This document shows, piece after piece, positions 6,825 through 14,947 of a stretch of DNA of 24,779 nt. The position numbers were made by a program, and so were the translations under genes. Each line of letters starts with the position of its first letter. Within the stretch, counting starts at the first letter, position 1. The DNA comes from Limosilactobacillus pulli. GTDB lineage: Bacteria > Bacillota > Bacilli > Lactobacillales > Lactobacillaceae. The notes beneath the pieces are model-generated. The model did not search any database, was not told the DNA's origin, and worked only from the letters and a program-made list of their open reading frames with translations. The stretch covers positions 1 through 24,779 of the forward strand of contig NZ_CANCWQ010000024.1 of the NCBI RefSeq assembly GCF_947381555.1, in the 5' to 3' direction.

Positions 6825-9086
6825 ATGCTTTGTCAAGTATGTCAAAAAAATCCCGCAACGATTCACCTACAAATGAATTTTAACGGTCAACGCATGCAGA
6901 TTGACCTATGCCAAAGCTGCTATCAAAACATGCAGCAGGCACAAATGAACCTGATGAATGGGGGTAATGGAATGAATAACAACTTTGGTTTTGGCAGTCT
7001 CGAAGACTTTATGAATGCTATGAACAACATGCAAGGCCAAGATGCCAACAATCAAGGCAGTGCCAATTTCAACAATGCTCAGTCCGGCAATAATGGCGGC
7101 GGCAAGCGTAATAAAGGTCTACTGGGACAATACGGCGTCAACATGACTGACCTGGCCCGCCAAGGCAAGATCGATCCCGTAATTGGACGTGATGATGAAA
7201 TTGCACGAGTCATTGAGATCCTTAACCGACGGACTAAGAACAACCCCGTTTTAATTGGTGAGGCTGGGGTTGGTAAAACCGCAGTCGTTGAAGGCCTGGC
7301 TCAAGCAATCGTCTCTGGTCAGGTTCCGGAAAAGATCGCTTCTAAAGAGATTATTCGCTTAGATGTGGTCTCACTGGTTCAAGGCACTGGGATCCGTGGT
7401 CAATTCGAACAGCGGATGCAGCAGTTAATGAAAGAAGTTCAAAAGAACAAGAATATCATCCTGTTTATTGATGAGGTTCATGAAATTATGGGAGCCGGCA
7501 ATGCTGAAGGCGGCATGGATGCAGGCAACATCTTAAAGCCAGCCCTGGCGCGTGGTGATCTGCAACTGATCGGGGCCACGACCATGAACGAGTACCGTAA
7601 GATTGAAAAAGATGCAGCTCTGGCACGGCGGTTCCAACCAGTTGAGGTCAACGAGCCATCCGTTGAGGAAACTATCAAGATCTTAAATGGGATCAAAGGT
7701 CGTTACGAAGACTTCCATCACGTTAAGTACACCGATAATGCCATCAAGGCTGCCGCTAAGCTGTCTGATCGCTACATTCAGGATCGTTTCCTCCCCGACA
7801 AAGCGATCGACTTGCTTGATGAGGCGGGATCTCGCAAGAATCTGACCTTAAAGACAGCTGATCCAGCCACGATCGAAAATCAGATCCACACGGCTGAAGC
7901 TCACAAGCAGCAAGCCGTTGAAAGCCAAGACTATGAAAAGGCCGCCTACTACCGTGACCAAGTCTCCAAACTGACCAAAGCTAAGCAGGATGCCGAAGAA
8001 AACCACACGGATCAGGCAGCCACGGTTACGGTTCAAGATATGGAAAAGATCGTTGAAGAAAAGACGCACATTCCAGTTGGCGATCTGCAAAAACAGGAAG
8101 AAAACAAGCTGCGTGATCTCGACAAGCAGCTTGAAAAGCACGTTATCGGTCAAAATGAGGCTGTTGACAAGGTTGCTCGTGCAATTCGGCGTAATCGAAT
8201 TGGCCTGAACAAGTCCGGTCGTCCAATCGGCAGTTTCTTATTCGTTGGTCCAACGGGGGTTGGTAAGACGGAAATGGCTAAACAGCTGGCTAAGCTGCTG
8301 TTTGGTTCCAAAGACGCCATGATTCGATTTGACATGTCCGAATACATGGATAAGACCTCAACTTCTAAGCTGATCGGGGCTGCACCTGGCTACGTTGGCT
8401 ATGAAGAGGCTGGCCAATTAACGGAGCAGGTTCGGCGTCATCCTTACAGCTTGATTTTATTGGACGAGGTTGAAAAGGCACACCCTGACGTAATGCACAT
8501 GTTCCTGCAGATCTTAGACGATGGCCGCCTGACCGACTCACAAGGACGTACGGTTTCATTCAAGGATACGATCATCATCATGACCTCCAATGCCGGAACC
8601 GGTGACTCTGAAGCTTCAATTGGCTTTGGTCCGGAAGCCAGCGGATCGACGCACTCGATCATCGACAAGCTGACTGACTACTTCAAGCCGGAATTCTTGA
8701 ACCGTTTCGATGCAATCGTTCAGTTCAACCCACTGACCAAGCCAGATTTGATGAAGATCGTTTCACTGATGCTTGATGACGTCAATGCCATGCTGGCTGA
8801 CAAGAATCTGCACATCGAGGTTCCAACCGACGTTAAGGAAAAACTGGTTGATCTGGGCTATGATCCTAAGATGGGGGCTCGTCCACTGCGCCGGGTTATT
8901 GAAGAACAGATCGAAGACCGCATTGCTGACTACGTATTGGATCACGATCAAATCAACAAGCTGGCTGCCAAACTCGATGGTGATGGCAATATTGAAGTCG
9001 TGGCTGCTGATACGCCAGTACCAACTGCAACTCAAACGCCCAGCGTAACGGATTTATCAGAAAATGACGATCAAGACGCTGAATAA
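6825..9086 (+). CDS. clpE: Clp protease ATP-binding subunit ClpE
   Basis: ClpE is a 753-aa AAA+ unfoldase that feeds damaged proteins to ClpP and helps end the CtsR response. It has an N-terminal zinc finger with CxxC pairs at C3/C6 and C29/C32, the mark that separates ClpE from ClpC. A Gln/Asn/Gly-rich linker (about 45-95) follows. AAA+ domain 1 carries Walker A GEAGVGKT at 145-152, and a UVR-type coiled segment (YEKAAYYRDQV, about 366-390) comes next. AAA+ domain 2 carries Walker A GPTGVGKT at about 475-482 and ends in the arm segment GARPLRRVIEE. An acidic Thr/Pro-rich tail ends the protein. The start ATG follows GAGGGGG. Control by CtsR is shown by the operator at 6776-6792. It is single-gene, with a terminator 130 bases downstream. 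Confidence 0.97.
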   Translation: MLCQVCQKNPATIHLQMNFNGQRMQIDLCQSCYQNMQQAQMNLMNGGNGMNNNFGFGSLEDFMNAMNNMQGQDANNQGSANFNNAQSGNNGGGKRNKGLLGQYGVNMTDLARQGKIDPVIGRDDEIARVIEILNRRTKNNPVLIGEAGVGKTAVVEGLAQAIVSGQVPEKIASKEIIRLDVVSLVQGTGIRGQFEQRMQQLMKEVQKNKNIILFIDEVHEIMGAGNAEGGMDAGNILKPALARGDLQLIGATTMNEYRKIEKDAALARRFQPVEVNEPSVEETIKILNGIKGRYEDFHHVKYTDNAIKAAAKLSDRYIQDRFLPDKAIDLLDEAGSRKNLTLKTADPATIENQIHTAEAHKQQAVESQDYEKAAYYRDQVSKLTKAKQDAEENHTDQAATVTVQDMEKIVEEKTHIPVGDLQKQEENKLRDLDKQLEKHVIGQNEAVDKVARAIRRNRIGLNKSGRPIGSFLFVGPTGVGKTEMAKQLAKLLFGSKDAMIRFDMSEYMDKTSTSKLIGAAPGYVGYEEAGQLTEQVRRHPYSLILLDEVEKAHPDVMHMFLQILDDGRLTDSQGRTVSFKDTIIIMTSNAGTGDSEASIGFGPEASGSTHSIIDKLTDYFKPEFLNRFDAIVQFNPLTKPDLMKIVSLMLDDVNAMLADKNLHIEVPTDVKEKLVDLGYDPKMGARPLRRVIEEQIEDRIADYVLDHDQINKLAAKLDGDGNIEVVAADTPVPTATQTPSVTDLSENDDQDAE

Positions 9087-9215
9087 TAACTAAATGATAT
9101 GGTTATCGGTCTGCCATCTGCACCGGTAGCACAAAACAATGTCGGCTTGAATTCTGACTGATATTGATAAATTAAACAATGCTGATCTGAAGTTTCAAGC
9201 TGACAGAAAGCACAC

Positions 9216-9252
9216 GGTCCCGTATCACAATAATGTGATGCGGGGCCTTTTT
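9216..9252 (+). terminator. Rho-independent terminator after clpE
   Basis: A 13-bp stem (GGTCCCGTATCAC with GTGATGCGGGGCC, two G-U pairs) with a 6-nt loop is followed by TTTTT. It sits 130 bases beyond the clpE stop, leaving an unusually long 3' region with no recognisable gene. The stretch 9253-9427 beyond it also shows nothing recognisable. Confidence 0.9.
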
Positions 9253-9427
9253 GTCATTGATCAAATCTTAATGGCATAAATTGTAGACGATAAATAATTG
9301 CATACTGTAAATAAATGTAGACCATAAATAGTCAACCATTTACAGATGCAAAATATAGATAACACTATTGCCAAAAGCAACGATTACCTTCAATCAGCGA
9401 CCACCAAATCTCAGGCCTCGCTCCAAA

Positions 9428-9456
9428 CAAAAAAAGCCCTACCATAATGGCAAGGC
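9428..9456 (-). terminator. Rho-independent terminator of the ECF S-component gene
   Basis: On the minus strand, GCCTTGCCA pairs with TGGTAGGGC (positions 9436-9456, 3-nt loop, two G-U pairs) and is followed by eight T residues. It starts 8 bases after the stop codon of the transporter gene. Confidence 0.85.
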
Positions 9457-9464
9457 CTTATCAG

Positions 9465-10067
9465 TTATTTACGATCATTAAAATGTGTATATCGTAGCAG
9501 TGGAATGGCAATTGCCGGCACTAAAATCATCGACAGCACCATCTCAGCCAAACCATTTGTAGCCAAGACCGTACCTAGGACCGTCCCCAAGTGAGCAACA
9601 TCGGTATGATAACCCTTGGCAACCGCTGGCGTATGGGCAAACAAATAAATACCGCCTAAAACCAGGATTGTATTAGTCATGGCACCAATTGCCCCTACAA
9701 TAATCAATGCCCACCGATCCTTCATCAGCTTACGCAGCCATATGAACAGCCAGCCGGCAACCAGACCAACCAGCAGCCGTGGAACGATTGCAATGATGGG
9801 ATTGGTAAAAATCAGCGGCGCTAACGGACTGCTTGGATAAAAGAAAGCTCTAAGCCAAGTAATCACACCCCAGGTACCACCCAAAAGCATCCCCGTGTTG
9901 GGTCCCATCACAACCGCGCCGATCATAACCGTAATCTGCAGCGTTGTCAGCGATAATGGGCCGATCGGAATGTTTCCCAACGCTGGAATAAAATCCTGCA
10001 GAATCAAAATCGTCAACAGCAATGTCTGAGCCGTTAGACGTTTGGTTCTCACTGAAGCACTTGCCAT
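9465..10067 (-). CDS. ECF transporter S component, probably for pantothenate (PanT-like)
   Basis: This 200-aa membrane protein has six predicted hydrophobic segments and no ATPase domain, as in substrate-binding S components of energy-coupling factor transporters (PF12822-type). The N-terminal half shows the family layout: DFIPALGNIPIGPLSLTTLQ, then VMIGAVVMGPNTGMLLGGTWG and WLRAFF. This pattern is common in PanT-type pantothenate or CoA-precursor importers. It would pair with a shared EcfA-EcfA'-EcfT module encoded elsewhere. The ATG at 10065-10067 is used, with AAAGGGGA just upstream; a longer in-frame start at 10109 lacks a ribosome site. A TATAAT (-10) at 10109-10114 lies about 40 bases before the start, and no riboswitch-sized leader is present. 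Fold family is firm, substrate is a guess. Confidence 0.85.
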   Translation of the reverse strand: MASASVRTKRLTAQTLLLTILILQDFIPALGNIPIGPLSLTTLQITVMIGAVVMGPNTGMLLGGTWGVITWLRAFFYPSSPLAPLIFTNPIIAIVPRLLVGLVAGWLFIWLRKLMKDRWALIIVGAIGAMTNTILVLGGIYLFAHTPAVAKGYHTDVAHLGTVLGTVLATNGLAEMVLSMILVPAIAIPLLRYTHFNDRK

Positions 10068-10108
10068 TGAAATCCCCTTTCTTACCTTGTGCCAAAAATA
10101 TCCAGTCA

Positions 10109-10114
10109 ATTATA
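10109..10114 (-). promoter_or_regulatory. -10 element for the ECF S-component gene
   Basis: The minus strand reads TATAAT 41 bases before the chosen start codon. The matching -35 region is poor, so only the -10 is supported. Confidence 0.4.
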
Positions 10115-10187
10115 CCATGATTTGAATTTTAGACGCCGATTGGTAATTTTGCTCGATAATTCAAGGCCTTTTAGCATGCGAAAGCGT

Positions 10188-10193
10188 TATAAT
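10188..10193 (+). promoter_or_regulatory. -10 element for the MucBP-domain gene
   Basis: TATAAT lies 37 bases upstream of the start codon at 10231, with no good -35 at the normal distance. It is divergent from the transporter promoter. Confidence 0.4.
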
Positions 10194-10230
10194 GTGATTA
10201 ACAAGCGTTTAGAGTTATGGAGCGATTTTT

Positions 10231-10941
10231 ATGGCTGATTCATTTAAAACCGGAAACCCAATCTGGGTCTACTATACCGATATCGATACTGGTGCTAATT
10301 TAAGAGTGCCGCAACTTTTGCGGGGCTTTGTTGGTACGCCTTTTAACATTGTCGAATTGAAGTTTCCCAACTACCGATTCATCAAAGCTGATGGTCAATT
10401 GAACGGCAGCTTTGATATGCAGCCACACAGCGTTCACCTGTACTATCGCCGCAATTCATGGGGCGAGGTTCAAAACGTGGCTATGTATCTAAAACTGTCG
10501 ACACCAACACAGCTGTTTGACGACGTCGATGGCATGCCAGTCGATACGCCGCTGCCTGGCGGAATTTTCGTCAAGACGTTTCAGCGCATTGCCACTCAAA
10601 AAGGCGAGTTCTGGTACGAGGTCAATGCCGATCGCTGGCTGAAATACGACAGCAATACCATGAAAGACTTCAAAGAGCTGCCCAGTGACGATTCCCTGGC
10701 GCCAAAACCTGGCACTCAGCTGGCAATTTTGCCGCTGAATCATCTCAAGGCCGTTGTTGACTACGTACAGGGAAAGAAACTGGACGTCTACGATCAGCCT
10801 TATGGACAAAGCATCGGCAAGGTCATTGATGGCGAACGCTTAGACATCATCGGCAAACTTAATGACAATAATGGTGTCGTTTGGTATCAGGCCAAGGATC
10901 TGGGCTTTATCAACGGCTCCTACGTTAATTTGATTCAATAG
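10231..10941 (+). CDS. Leaderless MucBP / SH3-like repeat protein
   Basis: This 236-aa protein has three parts. Residues about 10-75 resemble a MucBP module: WVYYTDIDTGANL, LRGFVGTPFNI, YRFIKADGQLNGSF, then a strand ending VHLYYRR. Residues about 80-140 and 170-236 look like two bacterial SH3-like beta repeats, each ending in a W-Y-x(2-3)-aromatic turn (EFWYEVNADRWLKY, VVWYQAKDLGFINGSYV). MucBP modules normally sit in secreted, LPXTG-anchored adhesins, but here there is no signal peptide, membrane segment or sorting motif, so the protein appears cytoplasmic or is exported without a leader. The ATG is preceded by GGAG at 8 bases. It lies 46 bases upstream of proC and could be co-transcribed. 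Function unknown. Confidence 0.7.
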   Translation: MADSFKTGNPIWVYYTDIDTGANLRVPQLLRGFVGTPFNIVELKFPNYRFIKADGQLNGSFDMQPHSVHLYYRRNSWGEVQNVAMYLKLSTPTQLFDDVDGMPVDTPLPGGIFVKTFQRIATQKGEFWYEVNADRWLKYDSNTMKDFKELPSDDSLAPKPGTQLAILPLNHLKAVVDYVQGKKLDVYDQPYGQSIGKVIDGERLDIIGKLNDNNGVVWYQAKDLGFINGSYVNLIQ

Positions 10942-10987
10942 TCATATAATTAAAATGATATCGATAGAATAGAAAGGAAGCATTAGT

Positions 10988-11761
10988 ATGAAAGTTGCTA
11001 TCGTCGGCATCGGCAGCATGGGCGGCGCCATTATGCAAGGTTTGAACAATTTGACCAAGTACGATCTGATTGCCATGAATCCACAAAATCCCCGCGTTGA
11101 AAAATTGGCGCACGAGTATAAATTTAAGCTGGTTTTTGATCCAAAGAGTCTGATTGATCTGCAGCCTGACGTTGTAATCCTAACAACACCGGCCCCTGTT
11201 ACGGTTGCCGTAGCTGAACAGCTGCAAGCCTTGGATCCGCATACAATCGTCATTTCTGCAGCAGCCGGTATTAAGCGTGCTGACCTGCAAGCAGCACTGG
11301 TTAACAATCCAGTAGCCACGATGATTCCAAATACACCAGTTTCCGTAAATGCCGGTACGATTGGTTTGTCGCTGGATCCTAAGTTTGATAAGCCCGTTAA
11401 GGATACCATCGTTCAATTGCTTAATGATCTGGGCGACGTGGTATTGGTTTCTGAAGAACAACTGGATATCGTAGGCGTAATTGGTGGCTGCGGTCCCGCC
11501 TTTGTCGACGTCTTTATGGATGCCATGAGTGATGCCGCCGTCAAGCATGGCTTGAATCGGCAAACTGCCTACCGCTTGATCGCCAGCATGGTAAAGGGCT
11601 CTGGTGCCTTGGCCTATGAAACGCGCCAGTCCCCAGCCGCTTTGCGCGACCAGGTAGCCTCACCTGCCGGCACGACGATTCGTGGACTGGCTGCCTTGGA
11701 AAAGCACGGTTTCCGCTATGGCGTGATTGATGCCGTCGACCAGGCCAGCGATGAAGATTAA
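10988..11761 (+). CDS. proC: Pyrroline-5-carboxylate reductase
   Basis: ProC (257 aa, usual length) reduces pyrroline-5-carboxylate to proline with NAD(P)H, the last step of proline synthesis, in the cytoplasm. The N-terminal Rossmann motif is VGIGSMGGA (residues 6-14). The middle shows MIPNTPVSVNAG, and the C-terminal family signature covers LRDQVASPAGTTIRGLAALE. The start has AAAGGAAG upstream. A GC-rich terminator follows at 11822-11855. A TATAAT at 10944-10949, just after the previous gene, could give it a separate promoter. Confidence 0.95.
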   Translation: MKVAIVGIGSMGGAIMQGLNNLTKYDLIAMNPQNPRVEKLAHEYKFKLVFDPKSLIDLQPDVVILTTPAPVTVAVAEQLQALDPHTIVISAAAGIKRADLQAALVNNPVATMIPNTPVSVNAGTIGLSLDPKFDKPVKDTIVQLLNDLGDVVLVSEEQLDIVGVIGGCGPAFVDVFMDAMSDAAVKHGLNRQTAYRLIASMVKGSGALAYETRQSPAALRDQVASPAGTTIRGLAALEKHGFRYGVIDAVDQASDED

Positions 11762-11820
11762 CTGGCAAGTTTTTCAGACCGGTGCCATCCTAATTAACTA
11801 GTCGCCTTTCCTGGTATTCG

Positions 11821-11855
11821 CCCCCCGCTCAGCTTAACGCTGGTCGGGGGTTTTT
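11821..11855 (+). terminator. Rho-independent terminator of proC
   Basis: The arms CCCCCGCTCAGC and GCTGGTCGGGGG pair with one mismatch and one G-U pair around a 5-nt loop, followed by TTTTT. Confidence 0.9.
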
Positions 11856-11918
11856 GATTGGGCATCATGACTCAGACGCTTGATTTGGTACATTTCAATC
11901 ACTCGGCTGATGAATAAG

Positions 11919-12353
11919 CTAATATAACTTGCCATTGGCATACAGCTGCTGGGCAAACTCGCCATCAAAATCAATCTTGCCTAGTACCATTTCAATATAT
12001 TCCATTAAAAAGCGCATATTTTGCTCATTAAAATCAATTACGACACGGCTGGCCGAGTGAGCTTCCAGGTAGTAAATAAATTCACCATACTTATCGCCTT
12101 CCTCACTTTCCAGAAAAACGCCATATTGACCATTGACCGAATCACCATACTGCCAGTGATAGTTGGTTTGGGCAAGACATTTTTTCAATGCGCATGCCAA
12201 GTAGATCATTTCTTCTTTAGGCACTTCCCGATTTTTTTGGTTGATATTAATGCCTGCACCTTTGATTTTGAGTTGGACTAATTCGGTTGCATCGCAGTCT
12301 TTCATATTTATATCAAATACAATACTACCAGCATTTAATTTAAGCCATGGCAT
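11919..12353 (-). CDS. Unrecognised 144-aa protein, paralogue of the protein at 22.5 kb
   Basis: This 144-aa, mildly acidic soluble protein has no signal peptide. It opens MPWLKLNAG and ends YANGKLY. A mid-segment FLESEEGDKYGEFIYYLEAH is followed by a C-terminal helix (FLMEYIEMVLGKIDFDGEF). Its architecture and both ends parallel the 146-aa protein encoded at 22491-22931 (MPYLKLASA at the start, LKLYIGKLNKK and MYENGFLQG at the end), so they look like distant members of one family. The ribosome site is weak (AAAAGAG 10 bases upstream). Just upstream lies a 33-codon fragment of another gene (12385-12483). I do not recognise the family; small acidic proteins downstream of lost genes can be immunity proteins, but this is only a suggestion. 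Confidence 0.65.
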   Translation of the reverse strand: MPWLKLNAGSIVFDINMKDCDATELVQLKIKGAGININQKNREVPKEEMIYLACALKKCLAQTNYHWQYGDSVNGQYGVFLESEEGDKYGEFIYYLEAHSASRVVIDFNEQNMRFLMEYIEMVLGKIDFDGEFAQQLYANGKLY

Positions 12354-12384
12354 AATTGATCAACTCTTTTTTAACTTCTTAAGC

Positions 12385-12483
12385 TTATCTTAACATTGAC
12401 GGCTGACCATAAAGACCGGCTGCCAAAAAACTTTGAAAAGATTGCTGATCTAAGTCATTAACATTACCTAGAGCATTTACTGG
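12385..12483 (-). pseudogene. C-terminal fragment of a lost gene upstream of the 144-aa gene
   Basis: On the minus strand a 33-codon open stretch directly after a TAG reads as protein: VNALGNVNDLDQQSFQSF, then AAGLYGQPSMLR and a TAA. It has no start codon or ribosome site, and a different frame (KEPFQDSQ) reads into it from upstream, suggesting a frameshifted 3' end of an older gene. The rest of the gap 12484-12611 shows no clear feature. Identity unknown. Confidence 0.4.
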
Positions 12484-12638
12484 CTATCTTGGAAAGGCTC
12501 CTTAAACACCTTATTACATTGAATTGGCAAAGCAGACAACCGCATTTTTCTATTTCGTCAGCCAAAAACGTTCCATTTTGGTAAAGACGCTGCTCAGCAA
12601 CAGCATAATTGTTGACTGTCGAAAAACTTTTTAGCAAT

Positions 12639-12661
12639 CTTGTATTTGTATTAAATACAAG
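12639..12661 (+). promoter_or_regulatory. Palindromic operator before the Rrf2 gene
   Basis: Perfect 9-bp arms CTTGTATTT and AAATACAAG flank a 5-base centre, ending 5 bases before the AGGAGG ribosome site of the Rrf2 gene. A TTGACT at 12612-12617 could be the -35, but no convincing -10 is spaced from it. The position suggests autoregulation by the Rrf2 protein. Confidence 0.65.
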
Positions 12662-12679
12662 TACAAAAAGGAGGAAACC

Positions 12680-13126
12680 ATGGATACCAAATTTTCCGTT
12701 GCCTTACATATTCTGGTGATGATTGCCGAATCTGACCGTACGCTTTCTTCCAAGGATCTGGCCGTCAGTGTCGGCACCAACGCCAGCTATATTCGCAAGA
12801 TCATCAGTCTCTTAAAAAATGCCAACTTGATTGAAACTCATCAAGGCAAACCAGGCTATTTTCTCGTCAAGCCCGCAAACCGGCTTTCACTGCTTGACGT
12901 CTATCTAGCCGTTCAAGAAGCCTCACAGGTTCACCTTTTCAATATTCATCAAAATCCTAACGCTGCCTGCCCGGTTGGCCGGTATATTCAAGGCGCGTTA
13001 AGTCCAGCTTTTCAAAATATTGAGGCCGACTTGGCTAATGAATTATCCCAACAGTCGCTCAGCAACATTATCGACAATCTTAAACAACAAGCAAGCGAGG
13101 AAAAAAATGAAAGCAGCCATTCTTAA
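12680..13126 (+). CDS. Rrf2 family transcriptional regulator
   Basis: This 148-aa winged-helix repressor-type protein has the Rrf2 layout. The N-terminus reads MDTKFSVALHILVMIA, a recognition helix region covers SSKDLAVSVGTNASYIRKII (about 23-42), a wing covers IETHQGKPGYFLV, and a C-terminal dimer helix follows. Only one cysteine is present (C97 in NAACPVG), so it cannot hold an Fe-S cluster in the IscR/NsrR three-cysteine manner and may use a thiol switch instead. AGGAGG precedes the ATG. A perfect dyad sits just upstream. It overlaps the oxidoreductase gene by 20 bases, so the two are co-expressed, with the hydrolase next. It likely controls its own operon in response to a reactive or toxic compound (inference). 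Confidence 0.88.
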   Translation: MDTKFSVALHILVMIAESDRTLSSKDLAVSVGTNASYIRKIISLLKNANLIETHQGKPGYFLVKPANRLSLLDVYLAVQEASQVHLFNIHQNPNAACPVGRYIQGALSPAFQNIEADLANELSQQSLSNIIDNLKQQASEEKNESSHS

Positions 13127-14105
13127 TCAATACAACAAAAAAGACGTCAACTTGTCATTTAGCAATCTGCCAACGCCCGACATCACCGCTGATCAAGTGT
13201 TGGTAAAGTCTTTAGCTGCCGGGGTCAATCCCGTTGACAACATGATTACCAAAGGCGAAGTCAAACTGATCATCCCTTACCATCTGCCAATCGTGGCTGG
13301 TAATAAGCTTGTTGGTGAGATCATCGATTTGGGCGCCAACGTTAAAGGATTCCAAAAAGGCGACCGCATCTTTGCCCGGCTGCCGCTTAATCACCCTGGC
13401 GCCTTTGCCGAATTTGCGGCCATTGACAGTCAAGCCATTGCCAAGGTCCCAGCCTATCTTTCCAATGAGGAGGCTGCGGCCATTCCGCTAACGGCCCTAA
13501 CCGCCATGCAGGCTTTTGAGCTTTTGAACGTGCAGCCTGGCAAGCGAATTTTTATTTCAGGGGGAACTGGTGGTTTTGGCGGAATGGCCATTCCATTGGC
13601 GAAAGCGATGGGACTGTATGTCATCACCAATGGCAGCGGTCGCAATGCTGAACGGGTCTTAAAGCTGTGCGCGGATGAGTTTATCGATTATCGACAGACT
13701 GATTATGTCAAAGTGTTAAAAGACGTTGATTATGTTATTGATACGCTGGGCGGTCAGGAAACGGCAAAACAATTCCAGATCCTTAAGCAAGGAGGCAGCC
13801 TGGTTTCATTAAAAGGCATGCCAAATGGCGACTTCGCCAAGCGGATGCAGCTTCCATTCTTTAAAAAGATCTTGTTTAGTCTGGCCGGCAGTCGATTGGA
13901 TAAAATGGCCGCCAAGCGTCAGCAGAAATATTTCTTCATCTTTGTCCACGCGGATAGCAAACAATTGCAACAGGCTGCCGATATTTTTGAAAAGCAGTCG
14001 CTGCATCCAGTCGTTGAGCAGATCTATCCATTCAGCGAACTCAACACGGCCCTGCAAAAAGTCGCCCAAGGCCATGCCAAGGGTAAGACCGTCATTACTT
14101 TTTAA
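13107..14105 (+). CDS. Zinc-independent MDR-type NADP-dependent oxidoreductase (quinone reductase-like)
   Basis: This is a 332-aa medium-chain dehydrogenase/reductase. The N-terminal GroES-like domain shows AAGVNPVDNMI, the substrate-side segment VGEIIDLGANVKGFQKGDRIF is typical, and the nucleotide-binding motif is ISGGTGGFGGMA (about residue 148). The structural and catalytic zinc cysteines of alcohol dehydrogenases are absent, pointing to the quinone or enone reductase branch. The start is the ATG at 13107, with GAGG 6 bases upstream, inside the end of the Rrf2 gene. Starts further upstream are merely open frame. It probably detoxifies quinones or unsaturated aldehydes as part of the Rrf2 operon; the substrate is not visible. 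Confidence 0.85.
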   Translation: MKAAILNQYNKKDVNLSFSNLPTPDITADQVLVKSLAAGVNPVDNMITKGEVKLIIPYHLPIVAGNKLVGEIIDLGANVKGFQKGDRIFARLPLNHPGAFAEFAAIDSQAIAKVPAYLSNEEAAAIPLTALTAMQAFELLNVQPGKRIFISGGTGGFGGMAIPLAKAMGLYVITNGSGRNAERVLKLCADEFIDYRQTDYVKVLKDVDYVIDTLGGQETAKQFQILKQGGSLVSLKGMPNGDFAKRMQLPFFKKILFSLAGSRLDKMAAKRQQKYFFIFVHADSKQLQQAADIFEKQSLHPVVEQIYPFSELNTALQKVAQGHAKGKTVITF

Positions 14106-14119
14106 GAGCGAGCAAAAAG

Positions 14120-14947
14120 ATGACTTCATACTTAACTACCCATAACCAATATCTCAATCAGATTGCCTATCGCGAATTAGGAACGGAAAATGCTGGTCTG
14201 CCGCTGGTAATGCTGACTCATCTTTCGGCAACGCTTGATGAATGGGATCCGCTTTTTATCGATCAGCTAGCGGCTAAAAATCATCTGGTGGTCATTGATC
14301 TGCCTGGTGTCGGCGCCAGCAGCGGACAGGTCCCATTAACCATTGAGGCAATGGCTGATCAAGCAGTTAAATTCACCGAGCTGCGCGGCTTTAAAAAAAT
14401 CAATTTACTGGGACTGTCAATGGGCGGGATGATTGCGCAAGCTGTAGCTGAACAAGCGCCTCAGCTGGTAGAACGTTTGATTTTGGTAGGTACAGGACCA
14501 CGTGGCGGCAAGGGAATTGATCGTGTCTCGTTGGTAACCTTTACTGCCATGCTTAAAGCATTCTTCAAGCGTACTGACCCCAAACGCTACATTTTTTATC
14601 CCCATGACCAGCGTGGCGCTAAAGAAGCTGAACGAGTCCTCAGCCGTTTGAGGCAAAGAACGCCTGATTTTGCTGATCAAAAAATTACCATTGCTTCTTT
14701 TCGGCGTCAGCTGCGCGCCATCAAAAAGTGGGGAACCGCTCCAGCAGATAACTTGAGTCGCATCACCATGCCTACCCTAATTATTAATGGTGACAATGAT
14801 ACGATGGTCCCCACCAGCAACAGCTACCAAATGCACGAACTGATCGAGAACAGTGAACTTTTGATTTTCCCGAATGCCGGCCATGGCTCAATTTTTCAGT
14901 ATGCCATCCCTGCCGCCGAAAAGATTTCTAGTTTTTTAAAGGGTTAA
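14120..14947 (+). CDS. Alpha/beta hydrolase
   Basis: This 275-aa cytoplasmic hydrolase has the complete catalytic triad: nucleophile S100 in GLSMGG, acid D225/D227 in NGDND, and H255 in AGHGS. An oxyanion-side loop HLSATLDEWDP and the strand VVIDLPGVGAS are also present. A lid-like insertion with many K/R residues spans about 140-205. It begins 14 bases after the oxidoreductase gene, with a modest ribosome site, so it is the third gene of the Rrf2 operon. Its 3' end overlaps the convergent MarR gene by 12 bases. Substrate unknown; esterase, lactonase or carbon-carbon hydrolase activity are all possible. Confidence 0.85.
   Translation: MTSYLTTHNQYLNQIAYRELGTENAGLPLVMLTHLSATLDEWDPLFIDQLAAKNHLVVIDLPGVGASSGQVPLTIEAMADQAVKFTELRGFKKINLLGLSMGGMIAQAVAEQAPQLVERLILVGTGPRGGKGIDRVSLVTFTAMLKAFFKRTDPKRYIFYPHDQRGAKEAERVLSRLRQRTPDFADQKITIASFRRQLRAIKKWGTAPADNLSRITMPTLIINGDNDTMVPTSNSYQMHELIENSELLIFPNAGHGSIFQYAIPAAEKISSFLKG

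Noticed and set aside
10171..10193. A cre-like stretch (GCGAAAGCGTTATAA) near the MucBP gene promoter
   Set aside because: The left half lacks the TG and the right half does not match; it falls below a usable cre match.
13809..14145. Two open frames of 106 codons overlapping the oxidoreductase gene
   Set aside because: Both overlap a well-supported MDR gene in other frames and have no family features.
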